A DNA stretch of 38,021 nt from an uncultured Hungatella sp. (GCA_910588505.1 CAJUPQ010000030.1:1-38021), one strand, 5' to 3'. Shown: positions 25,477 through 34,270, numbered from the stretch's first letter. Numbers and translations: made by a program. Notes: generated by a model not told the origin, from the letters alone.

Positions 25477-25830
25477 ATGGGACCGGGTTAGCTCTGACAT
25501 TCGGGAAGCCCCTGCGGCAATGGCTGTAATGATTGTCGTGTAAATAGCCGGTTACCGCACCTCCTGTTTTAGAAGATTGACCGGCTCCTCGTAGAGAAAG
25601 GAAATGGGATTGAGAAAGGTATTTTTGATGTTTTCCTCAATGCTTAGACGGTCATTGATCTGCAGCAGATATTGCGGCGTTCCCCCTGCGATCCTGTAGG
25701 CCAGTGCCTTGTCCTCACCCTTGAAGTGACTGAAATAGCGGCAGGTTTCCTCAAAATCAAAGGGAAGCAGTTTCATCTGTGCTGTGAGCCGGCCAATATC
25801 AGCCACAAATTAGTCAATCACGATTTACTA
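25477..25830 (-). pseudogene. Fragment of an archaeal-type ATPase (DUF234-linked) gene
   Basis: On the minus strand the frame ADIGRLTAQMKLLPFDFEETCRYF, AGGTPQYLLQ and FLYEEPVNLLKQEVR matches the middle of Firmicute ATPases of the archaeal ATPase/DUF234 type. The N-terminal P-loop part is absent. A stop at 25552-25554 interrupts the conserved EVREPAIY region, and the frame continues as PAIYTTIITAIAAGASRMSEL before a second stop near 25474. No start or ribosome binding site is visible. It is clearly a decayed remnant. Confidence 0.7.
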
Positions 25831-25958
25831 AAGATAATTCCACTAAATTCTGGTGATCATCCATGTTTTCTCGGCCCTGTGAAAAGTAATCTATGGTAAC
25901 CGTTCAGATAGGTCTGCGCGTTTACCGCGCTGACCGTGGGAAAGCGTAATGGCAGCAG

Positions 25959-26001
25959 GCATCCGGGCCATCGCCAAAGGCGATTCTAATTGACCGGATG
26001 C
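25959..26001. repeat. Nested hairpin in the pseudogene region
   Basis: GCATCCGG (25959-25966) pairs perfectly with CCGGATGC (25994-26001). Inside it, ATCGCC-AAA-GGCGAT (25970-25984) forms a second hairpin. The right arm CCGGATGC is shared with the dispersed repeat that begins directly after it. It could be a decayed mobile-element end or a structured RNA relic. Confidence 0.5.
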
Positions 26002-26032
26002 GTAACAGTTCAAGGGTCATCTGAACTGTTAC
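25994..26032. repeat. Dispersed inverted-repeat element, copy 2
   Basis: This has the same 11-base stem as copy 1 (15188-15218), here at 26002-26012 and 26022-26032. The loop AGGGTCATC is the reverse complement of the copy 1 loop except for one base. The CCGGATGC flank is in the same orientation in both. The stem-loop is therefore inverted relative to its left flank. Confidence 0.7.
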
Positions 26033-26175
26033 AACCTGTGGAATACGCCTCCAGAGCAGGGGGAAGAAAGGGTTGCGCTTCCTAAAAAAATCCTTTATAA
26101 TTCTACTATCAGACAAATCCTTTTTTGAAAGAACCTTTAGCATTGACACGTCGGAACTGGAATTTTGATCGGAAG

Positions 26176-26221
26176 AAGACGGCAGACGCTCCCTGTGTGG
26201 GAGATGGCGCTGCCGTCTTTT
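26176..26221 (+). terminator. Rho-independent terminator-like hairpin
   Basis: AAGACGGCAG (26176-26185) pairs with CTGCCGTCTT (26210-26219). A further TCCC/GGGA stem lies inside, and TTTT ends at 26221. No intact gene ends just upstream, so it probably belonged to a gene lost from this decayed region or stops read-through from the cassette. Confidence 0.6.
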
Positions 26222-26259
26222 GACAAGAATCTATATGGAAGAAAGGGGCGTAGACAGAC

Positions 26260-26827
26260 ATGGCAAGAACAGTGGGTATTGGACATCAGGATTTTACCGA
26301 TCTGATCATGAGCGGCTGTTTTTATGTGGACAAGACAGCATTCATTCGGGAGTGGTGGGAAAATCAGGATATCCTGAAATAAAAGAGACCATGGAGGATC
26401 TTTTTGAAAGGCCAAAAACTGTGTACGACCATTGATGAGCAGATTGTTTTTAGTCAGTTGGAGTACAGCGAGAGCGCTGTGTGGAGCCTGTTTTTGGCAA
26501 GCGGATATTTGAAAACGGATAAGTTTTGGTTCAATGAAGAATTCGGGATAGAGGAATATGAACTGAGCTTAACTAAATAAGGAAGTCCGCATTACATTTG
26601 AAAAGATGATACGGGGATAGTTTGGGCGGCCGGTGAAGGAATATCATGGATTTATCAGGGCGCTGTTGCAGGGCAATACAAAAGAGGTGAATGCTTATAT
26701 GAACCGGATCACCCTGAACACATTCAGCTATTTTGATACCGGAAACCGCCCGTCAGGATCAGAGCCGGAACGGTTCTGCCACGGATTCGCGCGTATGGTT
26801 TTGGATCAAATCCCCCACAAACTGTGA
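26260..26827 (+). pseudogene. Broken AAA-ATPase-like / PD-(D/E)XK nuclease gene
   Basis: Three pieces in different frames match the AAA-ATPase_like plus DUF1703 family that is abundant in Clostridia. The first is an N-terminal piece (MARTVGIGHQDFTDLIMSG, then CFYVDKTAFIREWWEN; stop near 26380). The second is a middle piece (TTIDEQIVFSQLEYSESAVW, SLFLASGYLKTD; stop near 26580). The third is a C-terminal piece (VKEYHGFIRALLQGNTKEVN, NTFSYFDTGNRPSGSEPERF). The P-loop segment between the first two pieces is deleted. The gene is non-functional. Intact relatives are multi-copy and recombine often. Confidence 0.8.
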
Positions 26828-26920
26828 CGCACATCTGTCAGAAAGCAATTTTCAAACACGCTCTAGCGAATACAAGGAACTAAAAGTAAGACATCCCTAT
26901 GAGAAAGGAGATGAACGGTC

Positions 26921-27967
26921 ATGGATCTTCACGCTCTGATCCGATCAAAGGACTACGATTTTTTGCGGGATCACCCCCGCCTTGGAGAGCGGATCATGAT
27001 CCTGGGGCCGGGAGGAAGCTATGCCTACGGCACCAACAATGAAAACAGCGATATTGATATTCGGGGCATTACCTTAAATACGCCCTCGGATCTTTTAGGC
27101 CTGACGGAGTTTGAGCAGTATGAGGACAGGGGGACAGATACGGTCATCTACTCGTTTAACAAGATGGTCCGCCTTCTTTTGGAGTGCAATCCCAACACCT
27201 GCGAGATCCTGGGGCTGGATGGAGAGGATTATCTGATGGTCTCTAAACTGGGGCAGGAGCTTTTGGATCACCGGAAGCTGTTTTTGTCAAAGCGGGCGGC
27301 TAAATCTTTTGGCGGGTACGCGGGGGCACAGCTTCGTCGCCTGCAGAATGCCATTGCCAGGGATTCTATGCCCCAGACGGAGAGGGAACAGCACATCTTA
27401 AACTCAGTGCGCAATGCTCTGGCGGATTTTGCCAGGCGGTATGAGTCCTTTGAGAAGGGAAGCATCCGGCTCTACATTGACAGGGCGGAGAATCCCCAGC
27501 TGGAGACGGAGATCTTCGTGGACGCCAACTACCGCCATCTTCCGCTGCGGGACTATGAACATATGTGGGCCGGCATGCACAATGTAGTCAAGGATTATGA
27601 GAAGATCGGGAAGCGGAATAAGAAGAAGGATAATAACCATTTGAACAAACACGCCATGCACCTGATCCGGCTGTTTATGATGGGGATCGACATTCTGGAG
27701 AAGGGGGAGATCCGCACCCGCAGAAGGGAGGATCTGGGGCTTCTTTTGAAGATCCGGTCCGGCGGATTTCAAAAGGAGGACGGCACTTTTTCCGGGGAGT
27801 TTTACGATATCCTGGCTGACTATGAGGCGAGGCTTGAAAGGGCTACGAAGGAGAGTCCTCTTCCGGACGGGCCGGATATGGAGAAGGTGGAAGAATTTGT
27901 GGAGAGCATGAACCGCAGGGCGATAGAGATCAGAGGGAAAGATGTGGCTGGAGGCCGATATCGTTGA
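26921..27967 (+). CDS. RlaP/YcgL-type nucleotidyltransferase (PF10127)
   Basis: A 348-residue protein of the DNA polymerase beta superfamily. The nucleotidyltransferase motif is GSYAYGTNNENSDIDIRG (about 32-49), with the two catalytic Asp in SDID, and a third acidic residue may lie near residue 75. The helical second half (HLNKHAMHLIRLFMMGIDILEKGEI) is typical of RlaP proteins, which are often found with RNA-repair ligases or in mobile contexts. Their target is not established. AAAGGAGATGA lies 8 bases before ATG 26921. It is followed by a second, different member of the same superfamily. Confidence 0.82.
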   Translation: MDLHALIRSKDYDFLRDHPRLGERIMILGPGGSYAYGTNNENSDIDIRGITLNTPSDLLGLTEFEQYEDRGTDTVIYSFNKMVRLLLECNPNTCEILGLDGEDYLMVSKLGQELLDHRKLFLSKRAAKSFGGYAGAQLRRLQNAIARDSMPQTEREQHILNSVRNALADFARRYESFEKGSIRLYIDRAENPQLETEIFVDANYRHLPLRDYEHMWAGMHNVVKDYEKIGKRNKKKDNNHLNKHAMHLIRLFMMGIDILEKGEIRTRRREDLGLLLKIRSGGFQKEDGTFSGEFYDILADYEARLERATKESPLPDGPDMEKVEEFVESMNRRAIEIRGKDVAGGRYR

Positions 27968-28083
27968 CTTAAGCTTGTCGCTGGCCCGATAGGAGCCATG
28001 TGCTGTCAGGCAAAAGCAGGATTTACAGAAGTGAATGACATGGTTGGAGACAGGATGAACAGAAAGAGAGGCGGTGAGTTAAG

Positions 28084-28998
28084 ATGGCCGATGAGGAGGT
28101 CACTCGGGAAGGTATGGCCAGAGAGGAGGCCGCTCGGGAAAGTATGAGCAGAGAGGAGGCCGCCCGGGAAAGTATGACCAGTGGGGAGATTGCCCAGGAG
28201 AAAATCGCCCGGGCGATCCAGGAGAAGTTAAGGGAGATTGAGGAGAGGGAATGTGTAAAGATCTTGTACGCCGTGGAATCGGGAAGCCGGGCCTGGGGAT
28301 TTGCCTCCCCGGACAGCGACTATGATGTCCGGTTTATCTATGTAAGAAGACCGGAGGAGTATCTGCGGCTGGATCCGAAGCGGGATGTGATCGAATGGCA
28401 GCTGGATGAGGTTTTTGATGTCAATGGGTGGGATATCCGAAAGGCGCTGATCCATTTTCACAAAAGCAGTACAACCGTTTTTGAGTGGAGCCGTTCGCCT
28501 GTCGTGTACTGGGAGAGCCCCTGGTGGAGGCAGGTTTATGAGGCGGCGGAAGGATATTTTCAAGTGAAGCCTGCGCTGTACCAGTATTACGGGGTGGCAA
28601 AGAGTACGTACAGCCAGTTTCTTCTGGGGGAGACGGTGACGTATAAGAAGTATTTTTATGCTTTGCGGCCTCTGTTGGCATGCCGGTATATCTGGGAACA
28701 TGGATGCCCGCCTCCGATTGTGTTTGAGGAGCTGATGAGAGAGGAGCTGCCCGGGGAGCTTCGGCAGGCTGTCGGGGAGCTGGTGGAGAGAAAGAAGAAG
28801 ACTTTGGAGGGGGATGTGCAGACGCCTCTGCCGCGGATCCAGAGGTTTATTGAGGAAGAGCTGGAGATCTGGAAGGCGCGGGCAGGGGAGAAGGCGGGAG
28901 AGCCAAAAAAGGACTGGCAGGCTTTGAACCAGGTGTTTTTTCGATTAATGGAGATGTGGAGGGGATCATATGAAGTTATTTATCAGCGCGGATATTGA
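28084..28998 (+). CDS. Second nucleotidyltransferase (PF10127-like) with repetitive N-terminus
   Basis: A 304-residue protein. Its nucleotidyltransferase core begins near residue 58: ILYAVESGSRAWGFASPDSDYDVRFIYVRRPEEYL, with GS and the catalytic DxD in SDYDVR. The rest is helical (KALIHFHKSSTTVFEWSRSP, YYGVAKSTYSQFL), as in YcgL/RlaP-type proteins. Residues 5-42 are about four 10-residue repeats (MAREEAARES and variants) encoded by a 30-base tandem repeat, which looks like a recent N-terminal extension. ATG 28084 has a GGTGAG site upstream; an internal ATG after the repeats could be the original start. The end overlaps the next gene by 29 bases. Confidence 0.8.
   Translation: MADEEVTREGMAREEAARESMSREEAARESMTSGEIAQEKIARAIQEKLREIEERECVKILYAVESGSRAWGFASPDSDYDVRFIYVRRPEEYLRLDPKRDVIEWQLDEVFDVNGWDIRKALIHFHKSSTTVFEWSRSPVVYWESPWWRQVYEAAEGYFQVKPALYQYYGVAKSTYSQFLLGETVTYKKYFYALRPLLACRYIWEHGCPPPIVFEELMREELPGELRQAVGELVERKKKTLEGDVQTPLPRIQRFIEEELEIWKARAGEKAGEPKKDWQALNQVFFRLMEMWRGSYEVIYQRGY
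28093..28200 (+). repeat. 30-base in-frame tandem repeat in the nucleotidyltransferase gene
   Basis: About three and a half imperfect 30-base units encode MAREEAARES, MSREEAARES and MTSGEIAQEK. Identity falls from the first units to the last. The repeat is predicted to extend one charged helix ahead of the catalytic core, and its length may vary between strains. Confidence 0.7.
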
Positions 28999-29788
28999 GG
29001 GAACCGCGGGGATCGTCAGCTGGAAGGAGACTGCTCCCGGGGATCAGTACGGGTATTTTGCGGGGCAGATGACAAAGGAGGTGGCGGCGGCTTGCGAGGG
29101 GGCTGTGGCAGGAGGCGTATCGGAGATTCTGGTAAAGGACGCCCATGATTCGGCGCGGAACCTGGATCCGTCGGCCATGCCCAGGCAGGCACGGCTTTTG
29201 CGGGAGTGGACCGGGGGAGCGGCCTGCATGATGGACGGGCTGGATGGGACGTTCGGGGCGGCGGCCATGACGGGCTACCACACCTGCGCGGGAAGCGACG
29301 GCAATCCTCTGGCCCACACCATGAATCTGGGGGTGGAGAGGGCTGTTTTAAACGGCATGGCCTGCAGCGAGTTTACCATCAATGCCCTGTACGCGGCCTA
29401 TCTGGCGGTGCCGGTGATCTTTTTGAGCGGGGATGAGATGGTGTGCGGGATGGCCAGGGAGCTGTGTCCCGGCATCACCACCGTGGCTACCACCTGGGGG
29501 ATGGGAGGCGGCGCTGTGGGGATGCACCCCCAGGAGGCCCAGGAGAAGATCCGCGGCGGGATGGAGCGGGCTGTGAGAAAGCTGGAGGCATCTCTTAAAG
29601 CAGGTGCGGATTTGGACTGTAAGATCGCTCTGCCAAAGCATTTTACTCTGGAGGTCCATTACAGGGAGCACAAGAAGGCTTACAGGGCCTCCTTCTATCC
29701 CGGGGCTGTAAAGACGGGGGCAAAGGCTGTGGCGTATGAGGCGGATGATTACATGGATGTGCTGCGGTTTGTGATGTTCTGCATGTAA
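28970..29788 (+). CDS. dppA: M55 family D-aminopeptidase (DppA-like)
   Basis: A 272-residue zinc peptidase close to Bacillus subtilis DppA in length and motifs. Visible metal-site candidates are Asp8 and Glu10 (SADIEGTAG), His59 (KDAHDSARN), His104 (GYHTCAGS) and Glu134 (ACSEFTIN), with His116 as a catalytic His. DppA releases N-terminal D-amino acids such as D-Ala from peptides, so a role in recycling cell-wall peptides is likely. It acts in the cytosol. The start at 28970 lies inside the preceding gene (29-base overlap) behind GGAGGGGATCAT. The deep overlap suggests translational coupling with the nucleotidyltransferase. Confidence 0.9.
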   Translation: MKLFISADIEGTAGIVSWKETAPGDQYGYFAGQMTKEVAAACEGAVAGGVSEILVKDAHDSARNLDPSAMPRQARLLREWTGGAACMMDGLDGTFGAAAMTGYHTCAGSDGNPLAHTMNLGVERAVLNGMACSEFTINALYAAYLAVPVIFLSGDEMVCGMARELCPGITTVATTWGMGGGAVGMHPQEAQEKIRGGMERAVRKLEASLKAGADLDCKIALPKHFTLEVHYREHKKAYRASFYPGAVKTGAKAVAYEADDYMDVLRFVMFCM

Positions 29789-29892
29789 ACAAATCCTGCT
29801 TTTTGTTCGCCGGGAGAGGGGCGGCTGGGTTACAAAATCTCAGGTACGTGAAATGATTGTTAAAAGAAAAGATAAGGGCAGGGATTGAAAGT

Positions 29893-31254
29893 ATGAATAC
29901 GAAAGCGGAAGCTTCTGCTTCTTTTTACAAAAATATGTTTCGTCTGGCATTTCCCATTGTGATCCAGAACCTGATTACCACCGCGGTCAGCTCCGCGGAT
30001 GTGATCATGCTGGGGTGGGTAAGCCAGACGGCTCTTTCCGCCGGTTCTTTGGCCAGCCAGATTATGTTTATCTTAAACCTTGTGTATGCCGGTATTTCTT
30101 CCGGCATCGGCATGCTGGCGGCTCAGTATTGGGGGAAGAAGGATACCAGGACCATAGAGGAGATCATGGGGATCGGGATGAAGCTGTCTATACCGGTTTC
30201 CTTTCTTTTCTTTGTGCTGGCCTGCTTCTTTCCCCAGGTGTTGATGCGGATCTTTACGTCAGAGCAGGCCCTTGTTGAGGCGGGGATGCCTTATCTGCGG
30301 ATCGTGGGTGTTTCCTACCTGTTTATGAGCGTTTCTCAGGTGTACCTGTGTACCATGCGGTCCATTGAGCGGGTGGTGTTTGCCACGTTTACCAATGCCT
30401 CGGCCCTTGTGCTGAACATTGTTCTTAACGGGGTGTTTATTTTTGGACTCTTTGGACTCCCCCGGATGGGGATCATGGGCGTGGCTCTGGCTACTGCGGT
30501 TGCCAGGGGAGTGGAGCTTCTGATCTGCCTGGCGGATACCTGCCGGTTTCGCGTGCTGCGGCTTCGGCCGGAACTGCTGTTAAGGCACAATAAGGTTCTG
30601 TTTCAGGATTTTATCAAGTATTCTCTTCCCGCTTTTGGAAATGAGGTGTCCTGGGGACTGGCTTTTTCCATGTACTCTGTGATCATGGGCCATCTGGGAA
30701 GCGACATGGTGGCTGCCAATGCGGTGGTTATCGTGGCCAGGAATCTGGGGACCGTCATCTGTTTTGGCCTTGCCAACGCGGGGGCAATCCTTCTGGGGAA
30801 GGCCATCGGCGAGGGGCGAATGGAGAGTGTGAAGGAGGACGCGTCCCGGTTCTGCAAGATCACCTTCTTAAGCGGGATCATCGGGGGGATCCTGATCTTC
30901 GCGCTGCGGCCGGTGTTTATGAATATGGCGGATCTGACGGTTACGGCAAGGCGGTATCTGAGCGGGATGCTCTTTATCAATATGTGCTATGTTCTGGGAC
31001 AGGCGATGAATACCACGGTGATCTGCGGAATCTTCCGCTCCGGCGGGGATTCCAGGTGGGGCTTTGTCTGCGATGTGATCGATATGTGGCTGTTCTCCGT
31101 GCCCTTAGGATTTTTCAGCGCCTTTGTGCTGCGGCTGCCTCCGCTGACGGTTTATTTTCTGATCTGTCTGGATGAATTTGTGAAGATGCCGTTTATCTAC
31201 AGGCATTATAAGAGTTATAAGTGGCTTAAGAATATTACCAGGGATTTTTCATAG
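29893..31254 (+). CDS. MATE family efflux transporter
   Basis: A 453-residue membrane protein with about 12 segments in two similar halves. Family features include FRLAFPIVIQNLITTAVSSADVIMLGWVS at the N-terminus, GIGMLAAQYWGKKD, and the second-half equivalent LANAGAILLGKAIGEGR. MATE proteins export drugs or metabolites in exchange for Na+ or H+; the substrate cannot be told. ATG 29893 is chosen over an in-frame TTG (29857) because only the former has an AGGG-like site and it gives the usual family length. The gene is followed by a hairpin at 31294. Confidence 0.88.
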   Translation: MNTKAEASASFYKNMFRLAFPIVIQNLITTAVSSADVIMLGWVSQTALSAGSLASQIMFILNLVYAGISSGIGMLAAQYWGKKDTRTIEEIMGIGMKLSIPVSFLFFVLACFFPQVLMRIFTSEQALVEAGMPYLRIVGVSYLFMSVSQVYLCTMRSIERVVFATFTNASALVLNIVLNGVFIFGLFGLPRMGIMGVALATAVARGVELLICLADTCRFRVLRLRPELLLRHNKVLFQDFIKYSLPAFGNEVSWGLAFSMYSVIMGHLGSDMVAANAVVIVARNLGTVICFGLANAGAILLGKAIGEGRMESVKEDASRFCKITFLSGIIGGILIFALRPVFMNMADLTVTARRYLSGMLFINMCYVLGQAMNTTVICGIFRSGGDSRWGFVCDVIDMWLFSVPLGFFSAFVLRLPPLTVYFLICLDEFVKMPFIYRHYKSYKWLKNITRDFS

Positions 31255-31293
31255 CATGAAAACTGGAAAGTATGATTTAGCAACAGGTCTGAT

Positions 31294-31318
31294 GCGGCAC
31301 TCTGATCCGGAGTGCCGC
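31294..31318 (+). terminator. Hairpin terminator after the MATE gene
   Basis: A perfect 9-base GC-rich stem (GCGGCACTC at 31294-31302 with its complement at 31310-31318) has a 7-base loop and is followed by TCATGTGTGTTTT. The T-tract is interrupted. It lies 40 bases past the MATE stop, between convergent genes. Confidence 0.6.
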
Positions 31319-31354
31319 TCATGTGTGTTTTCAATCCACAGGATATTTCCCGCA

Positions 31355-33073
31355 TCATCTTTGAGAGTTTCCGTAAAGCCCTTTCGCTTCCTGCACCAGC
31401 TCTAAAAATTCCTTTCGATACGGATCGGAATCTCTTCGGATACAGGACTCGGCCAGAGCCAGGACCGTGTCATAGTCCGCGTTTCCCCGATTTTCGCTGT
31501 CCCGAAGCACCATGCCAAATTCAGCCACAGCCGAGGCAAAAGCCAGATCATCGGAAAGCTTCGACGTGTAGTCAGCCGATTCCACAGGGTGGGAGATCAG
31601 CTTGCTGGTGTCGCCGTTTGGGGCCTTGTAGCGCAGGCTTACGGTCAAAAGCTCGGCGCTTATGGTTTCGTTAGAAGTTTCCGTGGAAGGTTCGGGACGG
31701 GGCTGGTATTTCAGCTCCGGTTCGGTGTCCCGAACAGATCCTCCGGCGGGGATCAGCTCGTAGAGGGCGGTCATGGTGTGGCCGGACCCGATCTCACCGG
31801 CGTCCACCGTGTCGTCGTGAAAGTCTTCCTTATTCAGCAGCCGGTTTTCATAGCCTACCAGCCGGTAGCCTGCCACATAGGCGGGGTTGAACTCTACCTG
31901 GACCTTTACGTCCTTGGCTACCGTGATCAGGGTTCCGCCCATCTCGTCCACCAGAACCTTTTTGGCCTCAAAAACAGAGTCCAGATAGCTGTAATTGCCG
32001 TCGCCGTTGTCTGCCAGGGCCTCCATCTTGTTGTCCTTGATGTTGCCGGTGCCTACGCCCAGGACGGACAGGTGGACGCCGCTTTTTCTCTTTTCCTCGA
32101 TAAGGCGGGTTAAGTCCTTCTCGCTTGTCAGGCCTACGTTCAGATCCCCGTCCGTGGCCAGGATGACCCGGTTGTTGCCGCCTGGGATGTAATGTTTCTG
32201 GGCCAGCTCATAGGCCTTCTGGATCCCCGCGCTGCCTGCGGTGGAGCCGCCTGCCTCCAAGTCGTCGATGGCAGCGGCGATCTTTGCGGTGTCGCTGCCC
32301 GGCACGCCGTCCAGGACTACAGACTCGTATCCAGCGTAGGTGACAATGGACACCCGGTCCCTGGCGTCAAGGTTCTCGGCCAGCATGGTAAAGGCTTTCT
32401 GGACAAGAGGCAGTTTGTCGTCAGAATACATGGAGCCGGACACGTCCAGCAAAAATACCAGGTTGGAGGAGGGACGGTCACGAAAATCGATCTCCTTTGC
32501 TTTGAGGCCAATGAGAAGGAGACGGTTTTCTTCATTCCAGGGGCAGGCCGCGTATTCCGTGGTGATGGAGAAGGGGTCCTGACCCTGAGGCTCTTTGTAC
32601 TGGTAGTTAAAATAATTCAGCATCTCCTCGATCCGGACCGCGTCTTTTGGCACAGTCTGGCCGGAGCGGATGAATCGTCGGATGTTGGTGTAGGAGGCAG
32701 TGTCCACGTCGGCGGAGAAGGTGGACAATGGTTCCTGTTCCACAGACTTGAAGCCGCTCTCCTCAATATGGCTGTACTCCTCCGAGGCGCCGGAGTCGGT
32801 CCGGTAGGCGGCCTCATACTTTCCGGCCATGGTGGCGGAGTTGTAGACATTGCCGTCAAAGCCGCTGCCCGGCGCTGCCAGGGATTCCTGGGGCGTTGAC
32901 CCGGAATCGCCGGCCGGCGCCGCCCCGTCCGCCTCCCAGGCCGCTGCGGCGGTGGTTTCTGCCACCGGCTGGCCGCTGTCGGCGTGATCTGGGGCGCCAC
33001 CGCATCCTGTCAGAAGGGACGCGGCCATAAGGACGCAGAGAACTGGCCTTGGATTTAAGATGGTTTTCTTCAT
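31355..33073 (-). CDS. VWA-domain lipoprotein (YfbK-like)
   Basis: A 572-residue lipoprotein with signal MKKTILNPRPVLCVLMAASL then LTGC (Cys24). After an Ala/Gly-rich linker there is a conserved von Willebrand N-terminal region (SGFKSVEQEPLSTFSADVDT, about 106-160), a VWA domain with MIDAS DVSGS (about 209-213) plus TDGDLNVG, and a C-terminal DUF3520-like region (YKAPNGDTSKLI, DDLAFASAVAEFGMVLRDS). This matches the YfbK family, known in many bacteria beside ECF sigma factors. A GGGAGGAAA site precedes the start. It is the last gene of a sigma / anti-sigma-like / VWA operon and probably acts outside the membrane. Confidence 0.88.
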   Translation of the reverse strand: MKKTILNPRPVLCVLMAASLLTGCGGAPDHADSGQPVAETTAAAAWEADGAAPAGDSGSTPQESLAAPGSGFDGNVYNSATMAGKYEAAYRTDSGASEEYSHIEESGFKSVEQEPLSTFSADVDTASYTNIRRFIRSGQTVPKDAVRIEEMLNYFNYQYKEPQGQDPFSITTEYAACPWNEENRLLLIGLKAKEIDFRDRPSSNLVFLLDVSGSMYSDDKLPLVQKAFTMLAENLDARDRVSIVTYAGYESVVLDGVPGSDTAKIAAAIDDLEAGGSTAGSAGIQKAYELAQKHYIPGGNNRVILATDGDLNVGLTSEKDLTRLIEEKRKSGVHLSVLGVGTGNIKDNKMEALADNGDGNYSYLDSVFEAKKVLVDEMGGTLITVAKDVKVQVEFNPAYVAGYRLVGYENRLLNKEDFHDDTVDAGEIGSGHTMTALYELIPAGGSVRDTEPELKYQPRPEPSTETSNETISAELLTVSLRYKAPNGDTSKLISHPVESADYTSKLSDDLAFASAVAEFGMVLRDSENRGNADYDTVLALAESCIRRDSDPYRKEFLELVQEAKGLYGNSQR

Positions 33074-33118
33074 AATAGTTTCCTCCCTATCTTTGATTTT
33101 TTGCCTGCAAAGTTTCTG

Positions 33119-34270
33119 TCACCGTCGGGTCAGGGCAAGAAAGTCCCCAAGAAAGCTGTCGTCCTCCCGAAGGAGCATTCTGTCGTAGTAGTAGTCATTG
33201 GTCCCCTCGCTGTCTTTGACCACGACCCGGGCGTGGTCGTCGGCCAGGGTGGCGTAGCCGGAGTGAAATAGATACGCGCCCTCCCGGGTTACCTGGACCT
33301 GGGGGGCAGAGGCACATAAAAGCTGCCAGTTCTGGTCCTGCCGTTTCAAAGGCAGGAGATAGGGTGCGCCGGGCTGCAGCTGGTAGAGCACATGGCTTTC
33401 GGATCCGGAGTCCGCCTGGGCCGGTACAATGGGGGCAGTCACGGTAATACTGTCAGCGCCCGAGATATAATCCTGGGAGTAATACACCTGATCAAGGGCT
33501 ATGTCGTAGGTGATCATCACGGCTTTCCCCTCCTGGTCTGTCTCCAGTCGGGCCCGGGTCACGGTTCCCTGACACAAAAGCTCCGTGTCTTTCAGGATAT
33601 CCTCGGAAAAATGTACGGCGTCATAGGGCATGGTCTTAGCCTGGGCGGGAACGGTCATGGGCGTGTAGGGCGTTAGGGACAGCTGGCTGTAGGAGATTGG
33701 GGTTATGAGAAACGCGGATCCGGTGTCTCCCGGCGGGGATGACAAAGCGCTTTTTGGGTTTTCTTTGGAGACTTCTCCTTCATGGGAAACCTCATCGCTG
33801 CTGCCACCAGGGCCTTGTGCCTCATGGGAATCGCCTTCATTGCTGCCACCAGGGTCTTGTGCCTCATAGGAAATCCCGTCCCCACAGCCTGCTGTGGTTT
33901 CAGCGGCGGCTATGGCTGTGGTTTCCTCCATGCCGTCGGGGCGGAGGGCCAGATCCGGCCGGTTCCACGGGGCCAGGACTGCCAGCAGGATCATGGCGGC
34001 AGCGGCGGCGGCCTTTTTATAGACACCGCGGGCGGAAAGGATCTTGGGCAGCCAGGACCTGGATCTGGGGGAGCGGAGCACGCTTTTTGGCGAAAGGGTT
34101 CCTGGAGCAAAAGGGGAGGCCGACAATGGGGAAAGATCGTCCGTAGGCGTCCCGGGGGAGACGGGGGCGGGGCGTTCCTCTAACTGTTTTTCAATCCGGC
34201 TCCACAGATCCGGCGTTTCCAGGCGCTTTAATATTCTGTATTCTTGTTCTAATGTTGATCTATTGTCCAT
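33119..34270 (-). CDS. Membrane anti-sigma-like protein
   Basis: A 383-residue protein that begins inside the sigma factor gene (11-base overlap). The N-terminal 85 residues are cytoplasmic (LKRLETPDLWSRIEKQLEER, a short helix of the kind that binds ECF sigma factors). One membrane segment follows (about 91-101, AAAAMILLAVLAP). Then comes an extracytoplasmic Ser/Gly/Glu-rich linker with a 14-residue repeat (HEAQGPGGSSDE and variants), and a C-terminal domain of about 180 residues (LTPYTPMTVPAQAK, YDIALDQVYYSQDYISGADSITVTA). Topology and coupling suggest it holds the sigma factor and senses an outside cue. No canonical ZAS motif is seen. Confidence 0.72.
   Translation of the reverse strand: MDNRSTLEQEYRILKRLETPDLWSRIEKQLEERPAPVSPGTPTDDLSPLSASPFAPGTLSPKSVLRSPRSRSWLPKILSARGVYKKAAAAAAMILLAVLAPWNRPDLALRPDGMEETTAIAAAETTAGCGDGISYEAQDPGGSNEGDSHEAQGPGGSSDEVSHEGEVSKENPKSALSSPPGDTGSAFLITPISYSQLSLTPYTPMTVPAQAKTMPYDAVHFSEDILKDTELLCQGTVTRARLETDQEGKAVMITYDIALDQVYYSQDYISGADSITVTAPIVPAQADSGSESHVLYQLQPGAPYLLPLKRQDQNWQLLCASAPQVQVTREGAYLFHSGYATLADDHARVVVKDSEGTNDYYYDRMLLREDDSFLGDFLALTRR
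33781..33870 (-). repeat. 42-base in-frame tandem repeat in the anti-sigma-like gene
   Basis: Units begin at 33781, 33823 and 33865 (the last partial), each 42 bases, i.e. 14 residues of the Ser/Gly/Glu linker just outside the membrane. The first two units are nearly identical, which suggests recent slippage. Variation in copy number would change only linker length. Confidence 0.7.
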
